Below, one piece after another: positions 33,314 to 43,400 of a stretch of 64,000 bases of DNA. Under the pieces are notes generated by a model. That model was not told the DNA's origin. It saw nothing but the letters and a program-made list of their open reading frames with translations, and made no database searches. Both the position numbers and the translations under genes were made by a program. The stretch spans positions 682,001 to 746,000 of the forward strand of contig NZ_JBFUPK010000002.1 in NCBI RefSeq assembly GCF_041355105.1, read 5' to 3'. Origin of the DNA: Terriglobus sp. RCC_193. GTDB taxonomy: Bacteria; Acidobacteriota; Terriglobia; Terriglobales; Acidobacteriaceae. How positions within the stretch are numbered: position 1 is the stretch's first letter; every line of letters starts with the position of its first letter.

Positions 33314-34852
33314 ATGCAGCGACGTTCGTTTCTGAAGGCCGGTTCGATGGCCGCACTTGCTACGGTTGTTGCGCGTGCGTCTTCCGCGGCGACGACTGCA
33401 CCGCGCATCGCGTATGGCGGTATTGCGATTGAGTGCAGCACGTACGGGCACATCCGTACGCGCTATGACGAATTCACCATCACGCGGGGCGATGCGCTGA
33501 ATGCCATGCCGCGCTTTGCTGTATTGAAAGAGCGTTACCCCGACGTTCCTTTCATGGGCACGATTGTTGCGACTGCCGTTCCCGGGGGACCTGTTGCGCG
33601 CGAGGCTTACGACAAGATCAAAGGCGAGTTCCTGGATCGCTTGAAAGCGCTGTTGCCGCTGGATGGTCTGTATCTGCCGATGCATGGCGCGATGACGGTT
33701 GACGGCCTCGACGATGCTGAGGCCGACTGGTATGAAGCTGCACGCAAGGTGGTTGGGCCAAAGTGCCTGATGGCGGCAAGCTACGATCTGCATGGCAACA
33801 CCAGCAAACGCATCATTGATGCGCTGGATATGCTCTCTGCGTATCGCACAGCGCCGCATGTCGATCAAAAAGAGACGATGTTCCGCGCGTGCGACATGCT
33901 GGTGAAGTGCCTGAAAGAAAATATTCGCCCCACACTGGAGTGGGCCACGATTCCAGTGTTGATGCCGGGCGAGCGCAGTTCCACAAGCTGGGAACCAGCG
34001 AAGCGCCTGTGGGCGCAGTTGCCTGAGTTGAATAAGACGCCGGGTGTGATGGATGTGTCCATGCTCGTGGGCTATGTGTGGGCCGATCAATCGCGCTCGG
34101 CTGCATCCGTTGTTGTGACCGGAACGAATCCTGCGAACGAAGAGAAGGTTGCGAAGAATCTGGCGCAGCAGTACTGGGATGCGCGCAAAGAGTTTGCTTT
34201 CGGCGATCCGGTGTGTCCGCTGGATGAGTGCATTGACAAGGCGATGAAGTCGGATGTTCATCCGCTGGTGCTTGCAGATTCGGGCGATAACCCAACAGGC
34301 GGCGGCAATGGCGATCAGGCTACGGTGTTGGAAGCACTATTGAAGGCTGGCGCGAAGGATGTTGTCTTTGGCGGCATCGCGGACAAGCCTGCAACGGACG
34401 CCTGTTATGCAGCGGGTGTTGGCAAGACGATTCCGCTTTCTATTGGAGCAACACTTGATCCCATTGCGAGCAAGCCCGTGCGTGTGGAAGCGACAGTGAA
34501 GGCGCTGCTGCAGAATGTTGATCCGGCAAAGCGCGAAGCTGCAGTGCAGATACAAGGCGTCACGCTGATTCTCAGCGCGTATCGCAGGCCGTATCACGAG
34601 ATTGTGGACTTCACGAAGCTGGGTATCGATCCGCACGCTGCGAAGATCGTTGTGGTGAAGTCCGGCTATCTTGAGCCGCAGATCAAACAACTGGCGAAGG
34701 CGAACCTGATGGCGCTGACGGATGGCGCAATCAATCAGGACATTGTGCATCTGCCGAAGAATAAGAATCGTCCGCCAACGTATCCATTTGTGGATGACCT
34801 GACCTACGCGCCGAAGGTTTATATTTCGGCGCGCAGTCCAAAACACGCATAA
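33314..34852 (+). CDS. Tat-exported M81 family metallopeptidase (MlrC-like)
   Basis: A 512-residue M81 peptidase; the type member MlrC of sphingomonads degrades linearised microcystin. The twin-arginine leader is QRRSFLKAGSMAALATVVA. Family motifs are IAIECSTYGHIRTRYDEF, YLPMHGAMTVDGLDDAE, YDLHGNTS with the metal His, and APHVDQKET; the C-terminal MlrC domain contains LADSGDNPTGGGNGD. In Acidobacteria these genes often sit in sugar islands, and the true substrate is unlikely to be a microcystin. The start is the ATG 33314 with GGGAG ten bases upstream. It sits between the TonB receptor and an exported TIM-barrel enzyme on the same strand. Confidence 0.88.
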   Translation: MQRRSFLKAGSMAALATVVARASSAATTAPRIAYGGIAIECSTYGHIRTRYDEFTITRGDALNAMPRFAVLKERYPDVPFMGTIVATAVPGGPVAREAYDKIKGEFLDRLKALLPLDGLYLPMHGAMTVDGLDDAEADWYEAARKVVGPKCLMAASYDLHGNTSKRIIDALDMLSAYRTAPHVDQKETMFRACDMLVKCLKENIRPTLEWATIPVLMPGERSSTSWEPAKRLWAQLPELNKTPGVMDVSMLVGYVWADQSRSAASVVVTGTNPANEEKVAKNLAQQYWDARKEFAFGDPVCPLDECIDKAMKSDVHPLVLADSGDNPTGGGNGDQATVLEALLKAGAKDVVFGGIADKPATDACYAAGVGKTIPLSIGATLDPIASKPVRVEATVKALLQNVDPAKREAAVQIQGVTLILSAYRRPYHEIVDFTKLGIDPHAAKIVVVKSGYLEPQIKQLAKANLMALTDGAINQDIVHLPKNKNRPPTYPFVDDLTYAPKVYISARSPKHA

Positions 34853-34892
34853 ACACTCGTCGAAACGCAACAGGCAGTAAAGGGAGATAGCA

Positions 34893-36041
34893 ATGGAGTC
34901 ACGCACAATGCAACTGGATCGCCGGAACTTTCTGAGGGGCGCGGGTGGCGCAGCGGCCGCCAGCATTTTGGCAGGCGAGGCATTTGCGCAACAGAAGAGC
35001 GCAGCACCCGAAACCCTTGAGAAGGGGAGTGCCTTCCGTCCTCTTACTGAGAGCGAGAAGCTGGACCGCATTGCTGCGAATAGTTATCCGCTGCGCTGGA
35101 TCTTCAAGAACCGCAACAACGTGGGCCCCAAGGCAACTGTGCAGCAGATGCAGGCGAAGTATGGCAGCATCACGGCGCTGGAGTATCCCGCATATGCAAA
35201 GAAGCTGTTTCCGGGTGTGACGAAGTTTGATATCTGGTCCAGCCTCTTTGGAGACATTACAGACGAAAGCCAGTACGAAGCGTCAACGATCTACGGATAC
35301 GACGGCAAGCCGCGCCAGATTACAGAATTCAACCCGGCAAGCGCGAACGGTACTAAGTGGCTGGAGAAGCTGGCGGCAAAGCAGAAGGAAGAAGGTGTCT
35401 TCTGTCATCACATCTCAAACAATGCGCCGCGCGATATCTGCGAACTGGATGAGGCGAAGCGCAAGGCTGGCGTTGCTGTTGCAAAGAAGTGGCTGGATGG
35501 CGCTGCAATCATCGGCGCAAAGAGCATGCGTGTGAACAGTGGTGGGCCGCGCATTGCGCCGTCACCACAGCCGAATGAGACCAGCTATCCGAAGAACCCG
35601 GAGCTGGAGAAGTACATGGACCAGTGCATCCAGTCGTTCAAGGAAATGGCGGAGCACGGTTCGAAGGTGGGCGTGAAGGTGACGCTGGAAAATCACTGGG
35701 GTCTGACGGCGAATCCCATTAATATCCGCACCATCATTGAAGAAGTGAACAGCCGCTGGTGCGAGGCGTCGCCGGACTTCGGCAACTGGGAACACAAGTA
35801 CCTCGTCTATCACGCGCTGAATGACCTTGCACCGTACGCACACACCACATGCCATGCGAAGCATTGGGACCGTTGGGACAACGCGTTTGGTCAGGGCACG
35901 AAGATTGATGTGCAGCGCAATGTGCGCATCATGATGAACAATGGCTACACCGGCGTATTCGCACTGGAATATGAGGACGGCCCGTGGGATGGTGTCGAGG
36001 GCGCGAAGTATCTGTTTGAGCAGGTGAAGGCAGCGCTGTAA
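34893..36041 (+). CDS. Tat-exported TIM-barrel sugar isomerase/epimerase-like protein
   Basis: A 382-residue protein with a leader LDRRNFLRGAGGAAAASILA. The mature part is a TIM barrel of the xylose-isomerase-like superfamily: KVTLENHWGLTANPINIRTIIEE, CEASPDFGNWEHKYLVYHAL, YAHTTCHAKHWDRWDN and a final FALEYEDGPWDGVEGAKYLFEQV hold the metal-binding Glu/Asp/His set. It is more divergent than the other isomerases here. AAGGGAG seven bases before the ATG supports the start; a second ATG five codons in is also possible. It follows the M81 gene by 40 bp and precedes cutC by 23 bp, suggesting one operon. Confidence 0.83.
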   Translation: MESRTMQLDRRNFLRGAGGAAAASILAGEAFAQQKSAAPETLEKGSAFRPLTESEKLDRIAANSYPLRWIFKNRNNVGPKATVQQMQAKYGSITALEYPAYAKKLFPGVTKFDIWSSLFGDITDESQYEASTIYGYDGKPRQITEFNPASANGTKWLEKLAAKQKEEGVFCHHISNNAPRDICELDEAKRKAGVAVAKKWLDGAAIIGAKSMRVNSGGPRIAPSPQPNETSYPKNPELEKYMDQCIQSFKEMAEHGSKVGVKVTLENHWGLTANPINIRTIIEEVNSRWCEASPDFGNWEHKYLVYHALNDLAPYAHTTCHAKHWDRWDNAFGQGTKIDVQRNVRIMMNNGYTGVFALEYEDGPWDGVEGAKYLFEQVKAAL

Positions 36042-36064
36042 CAGGCGCTGACTTCGCGGAGGAA

Positions 36065-36781
36065 GTGTTGCAACGAGAACTGGAAATATGCGCGGAGACA
36101 CTACAGGCATGTGAAGCAGCGAATGCCGGTGGTGCTGATCGCATTGAACTGTGCGCCGCCCTCACTGAAGGCGGCGTTACTGCTGGTGTTGGTTTTTTGC
36201 GCGAGGCGATTGCAGCTTCAAGCATCCCAGTACATGCACTGGTCCGTCCGCGCAGTGGCGGCTTCGTGTATTCCCCTGCGGAGTTTCGTATGGCGTGCGC
36301 GGATGCGGAGATGGCGTTGTCGCTTGGCGCTGCGGGGATTGTTGTTGGCACATTGACGGTCGATGGTGTTGTCGAAACAGCGCAGACCGCGGAACTGATT
36401 CGTATTGCGAATGGACGCCCGGTGACATTTCATCGTGCGTTTGACCTTGCGCGTGACCTGCATGAGTCGTTGCGTGTGGTCATCGATCTTGGTTGCAGTC
36501 GCGTGTTGACTTCGGGTGGTCAGCCCACGGTGATGGAAGGCCTGGAGATGCTGCTTGAGCTAATGCAGATGGCTGCAGGAAAGATTCGCATTGCCGCGGG
36601 TGGCGGCATGTCGTTGCAGAATGCTCCCCTGCTGACGCAGGTTCCCGGGCTTGATCTGCATGGATCGTTGCGCAGGAAGGTGAAGGTTGAGGCAGCGAGC
36701 GATGTGCTCTGGCAGCAGGGGGATGCGCGCGTGCATGTGGAGGATGTGTTGGCCGTGGCGGCGATGGTGCATGGTCATTAA
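36065..36781 (+). CDS. cutC: CutC family TIM-barrel protein (copper homeostasis protein CutC)
   Basis: A 238-residue CutC protein: LEICAETLQACEAANAGGADRIELCAALTEGGVTAG at the N-terminus, PVHALVRPRSGGFVYS, and VTFHRAFDLARD, SRVLTSGGQPTVMEG, IAAGGGMSLQNAPLL later on, the usual order. E. coli CutC was linked to copper tolerance but that role is disputed, and a sugar or phosphate ligand is possible for this barrel. The start is a GTG at 36065 or the next TTG. It ends the M81-isomerase group. A 368-bp gene-free gap follows. Confidence 0.9.
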   Translation: MLQRELEICAETLQACEAANAGGADRIELCAALTEGGVTAGVGFLREAIAASSIPVHALVRPRSGGFVYSPAEFRMACADAEMALSLGAAGIVVGTLTVDGVVETAQTAELIRIANGRPVTFHRAFDLARDLHESLRVVIDLGCSRVLTSGGQPTVMEGLEMLLELMQMAAGKIRIAAGGGMSLQNAPLLTQVPGLDLHGSLRRKVKVEAASDVLWQQGDARVHVEDVLAVAAMVHGH

Positions 36782-36858
36782 GTTTTCTTGATTGTTTTCG
36801 CTCAGCATCCAGTGCTGTGAAAGTAAGCAGACCCCCTTCGCTTTGTTCGAGGGCATGC

Positions 36859-37111
36859 TTTGACTTCGCTTAGGATGATGCGCTTTGCGTTGTTCATGCT
36901 GGCAGTGTGGAGAGGATCTTCTTTGTCTCAGGAGGAGCGTTCATGCGCCGCGCTGAACCTATTGCCCAAAATGCATCTGTCATTCTGAGCGAAGCGAAGA
37001 ATCCCAACGCATTCTCGTCGATCAACGTGGCTTCACGCTTTCGTGCGAAGAACTATCAAGCTCATCGACACATCTGCATCGTCGGGATTCTTCGCTACGC
37101 TCAGAATGACG
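36859..37111. repeat. REP-like units in the cutC-PQQ convergent gap
   Basis: The gap 36782-37149 between convergent genes holds no gene. It has a degenerate unit at 36859-36889, then an inverted pair: 36979-37009 (gtcattctgagcgaagcg ... atcccaacg) and 37080-37111 (cgtcgggattcttcgcta ... cagaatgacg), about 70 bases apart. The pair could form a long hairpin and may act as the transcription end for both genes. Confidence 0.8.
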
Positions 37112-37149
37112 GGCGTTTACTGCATTGAGCTGGGCGAAGTGATGTGCTG

Positions 37150-39315
37150 TTAATCCGGCAGGCTGAACGCGATGTATGCGCCGGGAATTGGCTCTTGCGA
37201 TGCGGGGTGACCGGGTGTGGCGTGCGTGTATGTGGTGGCGCGTGCCGCGGCGCAGAAGACGACATACTCTTTGCCGTTAATCTCGTAGATGGCGGGCATG
37301 CCTTCCAGCGCGGCATCTACTTCGTGTTCCCATAGAACTTTGCCGGTGGCTGCGTCGAGCGCGCGGATTTTGCGGTCGCGTGTGCCGGTGAAGATGAGTC
37401 CACCCGCTGTGACTACGGGATTCACCTTCGGAAAGTGAGCGCCGGTATTGGTAATGCCTTTGGCTGCGAGTTCCGGCACTTCTCCCAGCGGAATCTTCCA
37501 GCGAACATTGCCGGTGTTCAGGTCGTATGCGGTGAGCGTGGCCCACGGTGGAGCGATGACGGGCAATCCACTCTCTGCGAAGAGGAAGCCGAAACCACTG
37601 CGATAGCGCAGCGTGGCGGGATCGCCGGCAGGTACCGCGTTCGTGCTTTCAATGATGGGCAGACCCGGATTCTTCAGGAACTTCATCAGGTCATCCACCT
37701 GCGCGGTGGGCAGGCTGCCGAAGGATGGCATCTGATTTTTGCCGTAGCGGACGGTCTGGCGGACCTGCTCTTCGGTCAGGCGCTTGTCGATGTCGACCAG
37801 CGTGGGGATGACGGGTGCTTTGCCTTCGCGATTGGTGCCGTGGCACAGGCTGCATGTGTTGGCATAGACGGCTGCACCGCGTGCCTCCGGCGTGTTGCCG
37901 GCGGGTGCTGCGGGAGGCAGTTGCAGTTTCAGTATTGCGGGCAGGTCTTTGGACACGACGTACAGATAGCCGTGTGTTGGATCGACGGCTGCGCCACCGT
38001 AATTCACGCCGCCGTTATTGCCGGGCATCTCCACCGTGTCCTGCGTGGTGGGTGGAGTATAGATGCCTTCGTTGCGTGCGGCATCAATCTGCTTCTTCAG
38101 GCGCGCGTGTTCCTCGGGTGAGAGGTACGGGCTCAGGTCTTTTGATGTGAAGGTCTGGCGGCTGAAAGGCTCCAGCTTAGTGGGCACAGGCTGCGTGGGC
38201 CATACGTGTTCGCCGGGCATGGCGTCCTGCGGTACAGGCTTCTCTTCAATGGGCCAGAGAGACTTGCCGGTTACGCGATCGAAAACCCACAGGTAGCCGG
38301 TCTTGCTGGTCTGTGCGACAACGTCCACATCCTTGCCGTTATGCTTCACGGTCAACAGCATGGGTGTGTTCGGGTTGTCGTAATCCCAGATGTCGTGATG
38401 CACCATCTGGAAGTGCCAGATGCGCTTGCCGGTGTGTGCGTTGATGGCAATGAGCGAATCGCCATAGAGGTTCGATCCGGTACGATTGGCACCGTAGAAG
38501 TTGTACTTGGGGCTGGCGGTGGGCACGTAGAGGATGCCGCGCTTTACGTCGAGCGCCATGCCTCCCCACGCATTCGCTCCGCCCACGGTCTTCCATGCGT
38601 CTTTCGGCCATGTGTCGTAACCGTATTCGCCGGGATGCGGAATCGTGTGGAAGATCCATGTCATCTTGCCGGTGAGAACGTTGTACGCGCGGATGTCGCC
38701 GGGTGCGGAATCGTATTCTTCGTTGGTGGCGGAGCCAAGGATTATGAGATCGCCGAAGATGCGGCCGGGATTGTAGGACTGCACCAGCGTCAGCTTGTTT
38801 AGGTCGCGGCCCAGGCCTTCGCGTAGATCCACGTTGCCTTCTTTGCCGAAGGTGGTGATGGATTTGCCCGTGACCGCATTGATCTCACGAAGCTGATTGT
38901 CGACTGCGAAGATGAGGCGCTGATCCTTACCGTCCGCACTTTGCCAGTAAGCAAGGCCACGCGTAGGAACCAGCGGTGTTTTTGCCTGCAACGGATGCGA
39001 CCACAGTTGTTTGCCGGTGGCTGCATCCAGCGCAACGATGCTGTTGTTCTGTGCCAGCACATACATCGTTGTGCCGATGATGAGCGGATTAAAAATGTAG
39101 CCGCGACCATCGCCCGTGGGAACGCGCCATGCTTCCCGCAGATGGCTGACGTTGGTGCGGTTGATCTGCTTCAGCGACGAGTATTGCGTTCCATCTTCTG
39201 CGCCGCCATAAGCGCGCCACGATGCATGTACGTCTACTGTTTGTGCGGAGGCTGAGGCTGCGATGAGAACGCTGGTGAAGGCAAGAGAGCTAAGCAGGTT
39301 GCGCCGTGGTGGCAT
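37150..39315 (-). CDS. PQQ-binding quinoprotein dehydrogenase with inserted cytochrome c domain
   Basis: An exported quinoprotein of 721 residues: signal peptide to about residue 24 (ASASAQ), N-terminal propeller blades with docking motifs such as GKQLWSHPL, GKMTWIFHT, GKRIWHFQMV, then a cytochrome c domain with CSLCH at 488-492 inserted after about residue 470, and finally the closing blades (GNVRWKIPLGE, GKVLWEHEV, GKEYVVFCAA). This is the glucose/pyrroloquinoline membrane-type layout with an internal heme. The start is the ATG 39315 with GGAG eight bases upstream; the open frame continues another 67 codons over the kinase gene. It overlaps the BadF kinase stop by 26 bp, so these are co-transcribed. 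Confidence 0.9.
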   Translation of the reverse strand: MPPRRNLLSSLAFTSVLIAASASAQTVDVHASWRAYGGAEDGTQYSSLKQINRTNVSHLREAWRVPTGDGRGYIFNPLIIGTTMYVLAQNNSIVALDAATGKQLWSHPLQAKTPLVPTRGLAYWQSADGKDQRLIFAVDNQLREINAVTGKSITTFGKEGNVDLREGLGRDLNKLTLVQSYNPGRIFGDLIILGSATNEEYDSAPGDIRAYNVLTGKMTWIFHTIPHPGEYGYDTWPKDAWKTVGGANAWGGMALDVKRGILYVPTASPKYNFYGANRTGSNLYGDSLIAINAHTGKRIWHFQMVHHDIWDYDNPNTPMLLTVKHNGKDVDVVAQTSKTGYLWVFDRVTGKSLWPIEEKPVPQDAMPGEHVWPTQPVPTKLEPFSRQTFTSKDLSPYLSPEEHARLKKQIDAARNEGIYTPPTTQDTVEMPGNNGGVNYGGAAVDPTHGYLYVVSKDLPAILKLQLPPAAPAGNTPEARGAAVYANTCSLCHGTNREGKAPVIPTLVDIDKRLTEEQVRQTVRYGKNQMPSFGSLPTAQVDDLMKFLKNPGLPIIESTNAVPAGDPATLRYRSGFGFLFAESGLPVIAPPWATLTAYDLNTGNVRWKIPLGEVPELAAKGITNTGAHFPKVNPVVTAGGLIFTGTRDRKIRALDAATGKVLWEHEVDAALEGMPAIYEINGKEYVVFCAAARATTYTHATPGHPASQEPIPGAYIAFSLPD

Positions 39316-40279
39316 CAAGTGACTCCGTGGACCTTTGTTCGATTGCGTGTGCGCGTGCTTCAAATGCCTGCTGGTCGCGTGCGCGCCACAACGCTCCCTC
39401 AATCGGATCGACCACGCCATCGCGCGTTTGCAGCGACGGAAAATCTTTGCGCAGCGATGCAATGAGTGCTTCGCGCACGGGCAGTACGCGCTCCATGATG
39501 CTGCCCGCGAAAGCAAGCTGTGGGACGAAGATCGGATCGCCCTGCAAAGTCCGCATTTTGCGAATCAGCAGACGCACCAGGTGGGCAAGCGCTTCGCCTT
39601 CGGCCTGCAAGACTTCCTGTGCGACAGGATCACCGTGTTGCGCCACGCTGTACACAAGCTGCGCCAGGCGTGAAACATCCGGTGCAGGCGTGCGGTTGGC
39701 GTATTCGATGAGCAGATCCAGAGAAGGCAGATTCCAGAAATCCATCACGGCCTGCTGCAGCGCTGTGGTACGGCCTTCATCAATAGCCATGAAGACGGAT
39801 CGGATGGCGCGCAGGCCAATGGCGTGGCCGGAACCCTGATCAGAGAGCACGGGGCCCCATCCGCCGGTGTTGGCCATCTTGCCCGAAGGCGTGCGACCGG
39901 CAACGTTCGAACCCGTCCCCGCGAGTACCAGAACCCCCGGGCCACCACAGAAGGCAGCATCCAGGGCAATCTCTACATCGCCCAGAAGCAGTAGCTGCCC
40001 GCTGACGCGTTCTGCGATGGTTTCGCGCAGCCAGTCCGCCACCATGGGAACGGTTTCGCCTGCGGTGCCCACGCAGGTCCGCAGCACCGCGGACATGGCA
40101 ATGCCGCTCTGCGCGGTCAGTCCGCGAAGTCCTTCTTCCAGGTTTCGCTGTGCGGTATCCGCGTCGGTGCGAAGACGCTTGATGGTGCCGGTGCGCTGTC
40201 GCGCCAGTGTGCGTGTTTCATCTGCCAGCACAAAGTCCGTTTTGGTCCCACCCGCATCAATCGCCAGAAAATACGCCAT
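39290..40279 (-). CDS. BadF/BadG/BcrA/BcrD-type ATPase, N-acetylglucosamine kinase-like
   Basis: An actin-fold (ASKHA) kinase of 329 residues with phosphate-1 motif AIDAGGTKTDFVLAD at residue 6, LLGDVEIALDAAFCGGPGVLVLAGTGSNVAG and TGGWGPVLSDQGSGHAIGLRA. The match to eukaryote-type N-acetylglucosamine kinases is good; substrate is not provable from sequence. With the SIS protein at 23.7 kb, phosphorylation followed by deamination of GlcNAc would be possible. It is followed, overlapping, by the PQQ-cytochrome gene. A 14-bp palindrome lies two bases upstream of the start. Confidence 0.87.
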   Translation of the reverse strand: MAYFLAIDAGGTKTDFVLADETRTLARQRTGTIKRLRTDADTAQRNLEEGLRGLTAQSGIAMSAVLRTCVGTAGETVPMVADWLRETIAERVSGQLLLLGDVEIALDAAFCGGPGVLVLAGTGSNVAGRTPSGKMANTGGWGPVLSDQGSGHAIGLRAIRSVFMAIDEGRTTALQQAVMDFWNLPSLDLLIEYANRTPAPDVSRLAQLVYSVAQHGDPVAQEVLQAEGEALAHLVRLLIRKMRTLQGDPIFVPQLAFAGSIMERVLPVREALIASLRKDFPSLQTRDGVVDPIEGALWRARDQQAFEARAHAIEQRSTESLDATTAQPA

Positions 40280-40280
40280 A

Positions 40281-40294
40281 AAGTAACTTTACTT
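40281..40294. promoter_or_regulatory. 14-bp palindrome before the sugar kinase gene
   Basis: AAGTAA-CT-TTACTT at 40281-40294, next to the ATG at 40279. Its position would block translation initiation or transcription start if bound. The regulator is unknown and the palindrome is different from the LacI-type sites further right. Confidence 0.4.
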
Positions 40295-40354
40295 GGCAGA
40301 AGCCATGAACGGGACATGCTACGCCCCGAAAGTCCCATGTTATTCCCCATTTCG

Positions 40355-40399
40355 AAACAAAAAAGGCCGCAGAAGAATAATTCCTCTCCTGCGGCCTTT
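40355..40399 (-). terminator. intrinsic terminator after the second TonB receptor
   Basis: On the minus strand CAAAGGCCGCAGG pairs with the complementary CTGCGGCCTTT across a loop and is followed by TTTTTTG. It begins about 20 bases after the receptor stop at 40421. Confidence 0.88.
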
Positions 40400-40420
40400 G
40401 ATTCAGTTTCGAAGAGGTGC

Positions 40421-43400
40421 TTAGAAGTAGATCTTTGCCGCAAGCTCAATGGAACGGGCTGCGTTGAGTGTTGAGGTGATCTGGCCCGCAGAAGTGGAAT
40501 CGATGTTGGTGACCGGGGTGGCAAAAGTGGTGTGGTTGAAGACGTTGAAGAACGAGCCACGGAACTCCAGGGAACGCGCATCGCCGAAGGGAATCTTCTT
40601 CAGCACGGACACGTCAAATTGCACCAGACCGTCGTTGCGCATGGTGTTGGTACTACCGTTGCCGTAGGTGTATTGGGCGGGGATGCTGAACGCGTCTGTG
40701 CCACCGGTGGGGCAGGATGCGTTGCGCGAATCGTAATACCAGCAGCCGGGTCTGCGTACCATCTGCGGGCGTCCTGTGATGTTGGGGCGCTGGCCGCCGA
40801 GGCCGGTGTTCGCCTGATCGCTACTGATGGTCAGGGTGAACGGCAGGCCAGATTGTAGAGTGCCCACACCCGACAGGCTCCAGTTGCCGATCAGGCCCTG
40901 CACGATGCCGCTGGCACCCGATGCGAACATCTTGCCTTTGCCGAAGGGCAGCTCATACAGGCCGCTGGTGACGAAGTTGTGCTTGATGTCGTAGTTGCAG
41001 GGCCCGTAGTAGTAATAGCCGCCGCTGACCTCGCGGGTTTGGCCGTTGAAGGTGCCATCCGTGAGGCAGGCGCCGTAAGTGTAGGAGACGAGAAAGGTCG
41101 CTCCGTTGAGCGCGCGTGTTTCCAGCTTGGTTTGCAGTGAGTTGTAGTTGGCGTTGCCTGCGTAGCGATACAGCGTGAGTGTGCCCCACTGCTGATATGG
41201 CCTACGGTTCTGGATGGTTCCCGTCCCGGGGAATGGGTCGTTCGCAGAGAACGGCTGCACGATGTGTTGTGTGCGATTGCCCACGTAGGCAACATCGAGC
41301 GATACCTTACGACCGAACTGATGCTGCACGGCAACGTTGTATTCCTGCGTGTAGGAGTTCTTCACCTGCAGGTCCATCGTGGTGAGGCTGGGCTGCGAGC
41401 AGGAGAGTGCGACAGAGCCGAAGGAGCAGGTTGCGTTCGAAGTGTTTGCAGCGACGATGGGCTGGCCGGAGTAAAAATCGCCGAACGTCAGCGTTGGTGT
41501 TGGCTTTACGTTGTTCACCGTCTGCGATGCAATGAACGGCACAACGTTCTGCGTGTTGTTGATGGCGTTGTTATCCGGGAAGAGATAAAAGATGCCGTAG
41601 CCTGCGCGCAGCACCGTGTTTTCTTCCGGCTTGTAAGCCACACCAAAGCGTGGGCCTACGTTCTTGCGTGCCGCCTTGCGGATGGAGGTCGGTAGGCCAA
41701 GATCGTTTGAGTATTGCAGTCGATCGGAGAACAGCGAATACAGATACGGCGTTCCGGGCTGCGCGTTCATCGAAAAGTCAGAGGGAATCACCAGCTTGCC
41801 GTTGGATGGGTTCCAGCCGGAGGTCTGTCCCTTGATGCCGTTGTAGAACGGGTTGATCTCCCAGCGCAGACCGGCATTGATCGTCAGTTTGGAGCTTGCC
41901 TTGTAGTCGTCCTGCACATACATCGACTGAAAGTTCACGTAGTTACCCCACGGCTGGCGGAAGTAGCTGCGCAGGCCCGATGCGGGATAGCCCAGCAGAA
42001 AGTCCGCGAAGTTATCGCCGGAGTAGGAGTTGCTGAAGGTAAACGTGCCTACCGAATTCGAACCGAAGAGATAGGTGTTGGTGTCGTGGAAGTTTTCGTA
42101 GCCGAAGCGGACTTCATGTTTGCCGCTGGTGTACGTGGCGCGGATAACGTATTGCCATGAACGAATCTTGTTCTGCTTGGGATAGTTGCCGCTCTGGCCG
42201 GTGAAGCCCGCGTAGTTGGAGATGCTGAGCTGCGGCATGCCCTGATATTGATCGGGCGAGAGACCTTCCAGGCCTTTGATGCCCGCCTGCTGGTTGATGT
42301 TTTGCCCCTGCAGCGAACTGGTGAAGAAGAAGACACTGCGGTAGTAAGAGAACTGCGCTTCGGTCAGCCACTTCGGTGAAAAGATGTGCGTCTCGCGCAG
42401 CACCACGTTCTGGCCGCGGCTACGCAGCGGGAAACCGCCAAGTGCGGGGAAGGGATTGGGGTCCGTCTCGTGGTTGTCCGTAATGGAGTAACGGCCCATC
42501 AGACGGTCCTTCGAGAACAGTGTCTGATCAATGCGGATGTCGCCCTGATCCAGTTGTTGCTTCAGACGGTTTGTCAGCACTGCGTGTGAGACATTACCGC
42601 GAAGCTGATTTGCGTCCGGCAGATACTTCAGGAAGAACTGGGCCTGCGGGACGATGCGGTTTGCGGGGATCGTATTATTCGCAAATGCAGCGCCGGTAAG
42701 GGGGTCTTTCAGCGTAATGCCTGTGCCCTGGTAGTTGCCGGTGCGCATGGCGGCAGAGGGCACAATGTTGTCAAAGTTCTGGCCCAGCCGGTACAGCGTC
42801 GATTGCAGGTCGAGGAAGAAGAAGGTGTGGTCCTTCACGATGGGACCACCGATGGCGAAGCCGAACTGGTTGCGATGCAGCGGCTGGTTGCGGCGCGTGG
42901 AACCCGCAGGCGGAACGTAGAAATAGTTCTTCGCGTCGAAGGCATTGTTGCGCAGAAATTCGTATGCCGTGCCGTGGTAGGCGTTGGTGCCGCTCTTGAG
43001 CGTGGCGTTCACGATGGTGGGGCTGTGGCCGTAGTCGGCGGGCATGTTGCTGGACTCCACCTTGAACTCCTGCAACGCATCCACGTTCGGCGAAATGAGT
43101 GTGCCGCCAAGCTGCGACTCGGTGATGTTTGATCCATCCAGATACCATCCGGTCCACGAAGGCGAAAGGCCATTCACGTTGACGTTGACGGCGCTGGCAC
43201 GGATGGAGGTGCCGCCGGAAGCAATGTTTTGTCCGCCCTGAATGAAGCTGACGCCGGGCGTAAGCTGCGTCAACTGCCAGAAGTTACGTCCGTTCAGCGG
43301 TACGTTCTGCACCGTCTGCGTATCAATGACCTGGCCCACGGCAGAGGACGCTTCATTCAGCAGCGGAGTCTGCGAGGCGATGACGTCCACCTTGTCAGTG

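Noticed and set aside
36907-37128. Plus-strand open frame of 73 codons after cutC
   Set aside because: It runs through the inverted REP-like pair, which explains the open frame; the peptide has the usual ILRYAQND type repeat translation.
39316-39516. Upstream extension of the 37150-39315 quinoprotein by 67 codons
   Set aside because: It is rich in Cys/His/Arg and overlaps the sugar-kinase gene; the ATG at 39315 has a good ribosome binding site and starts the signal peptide.
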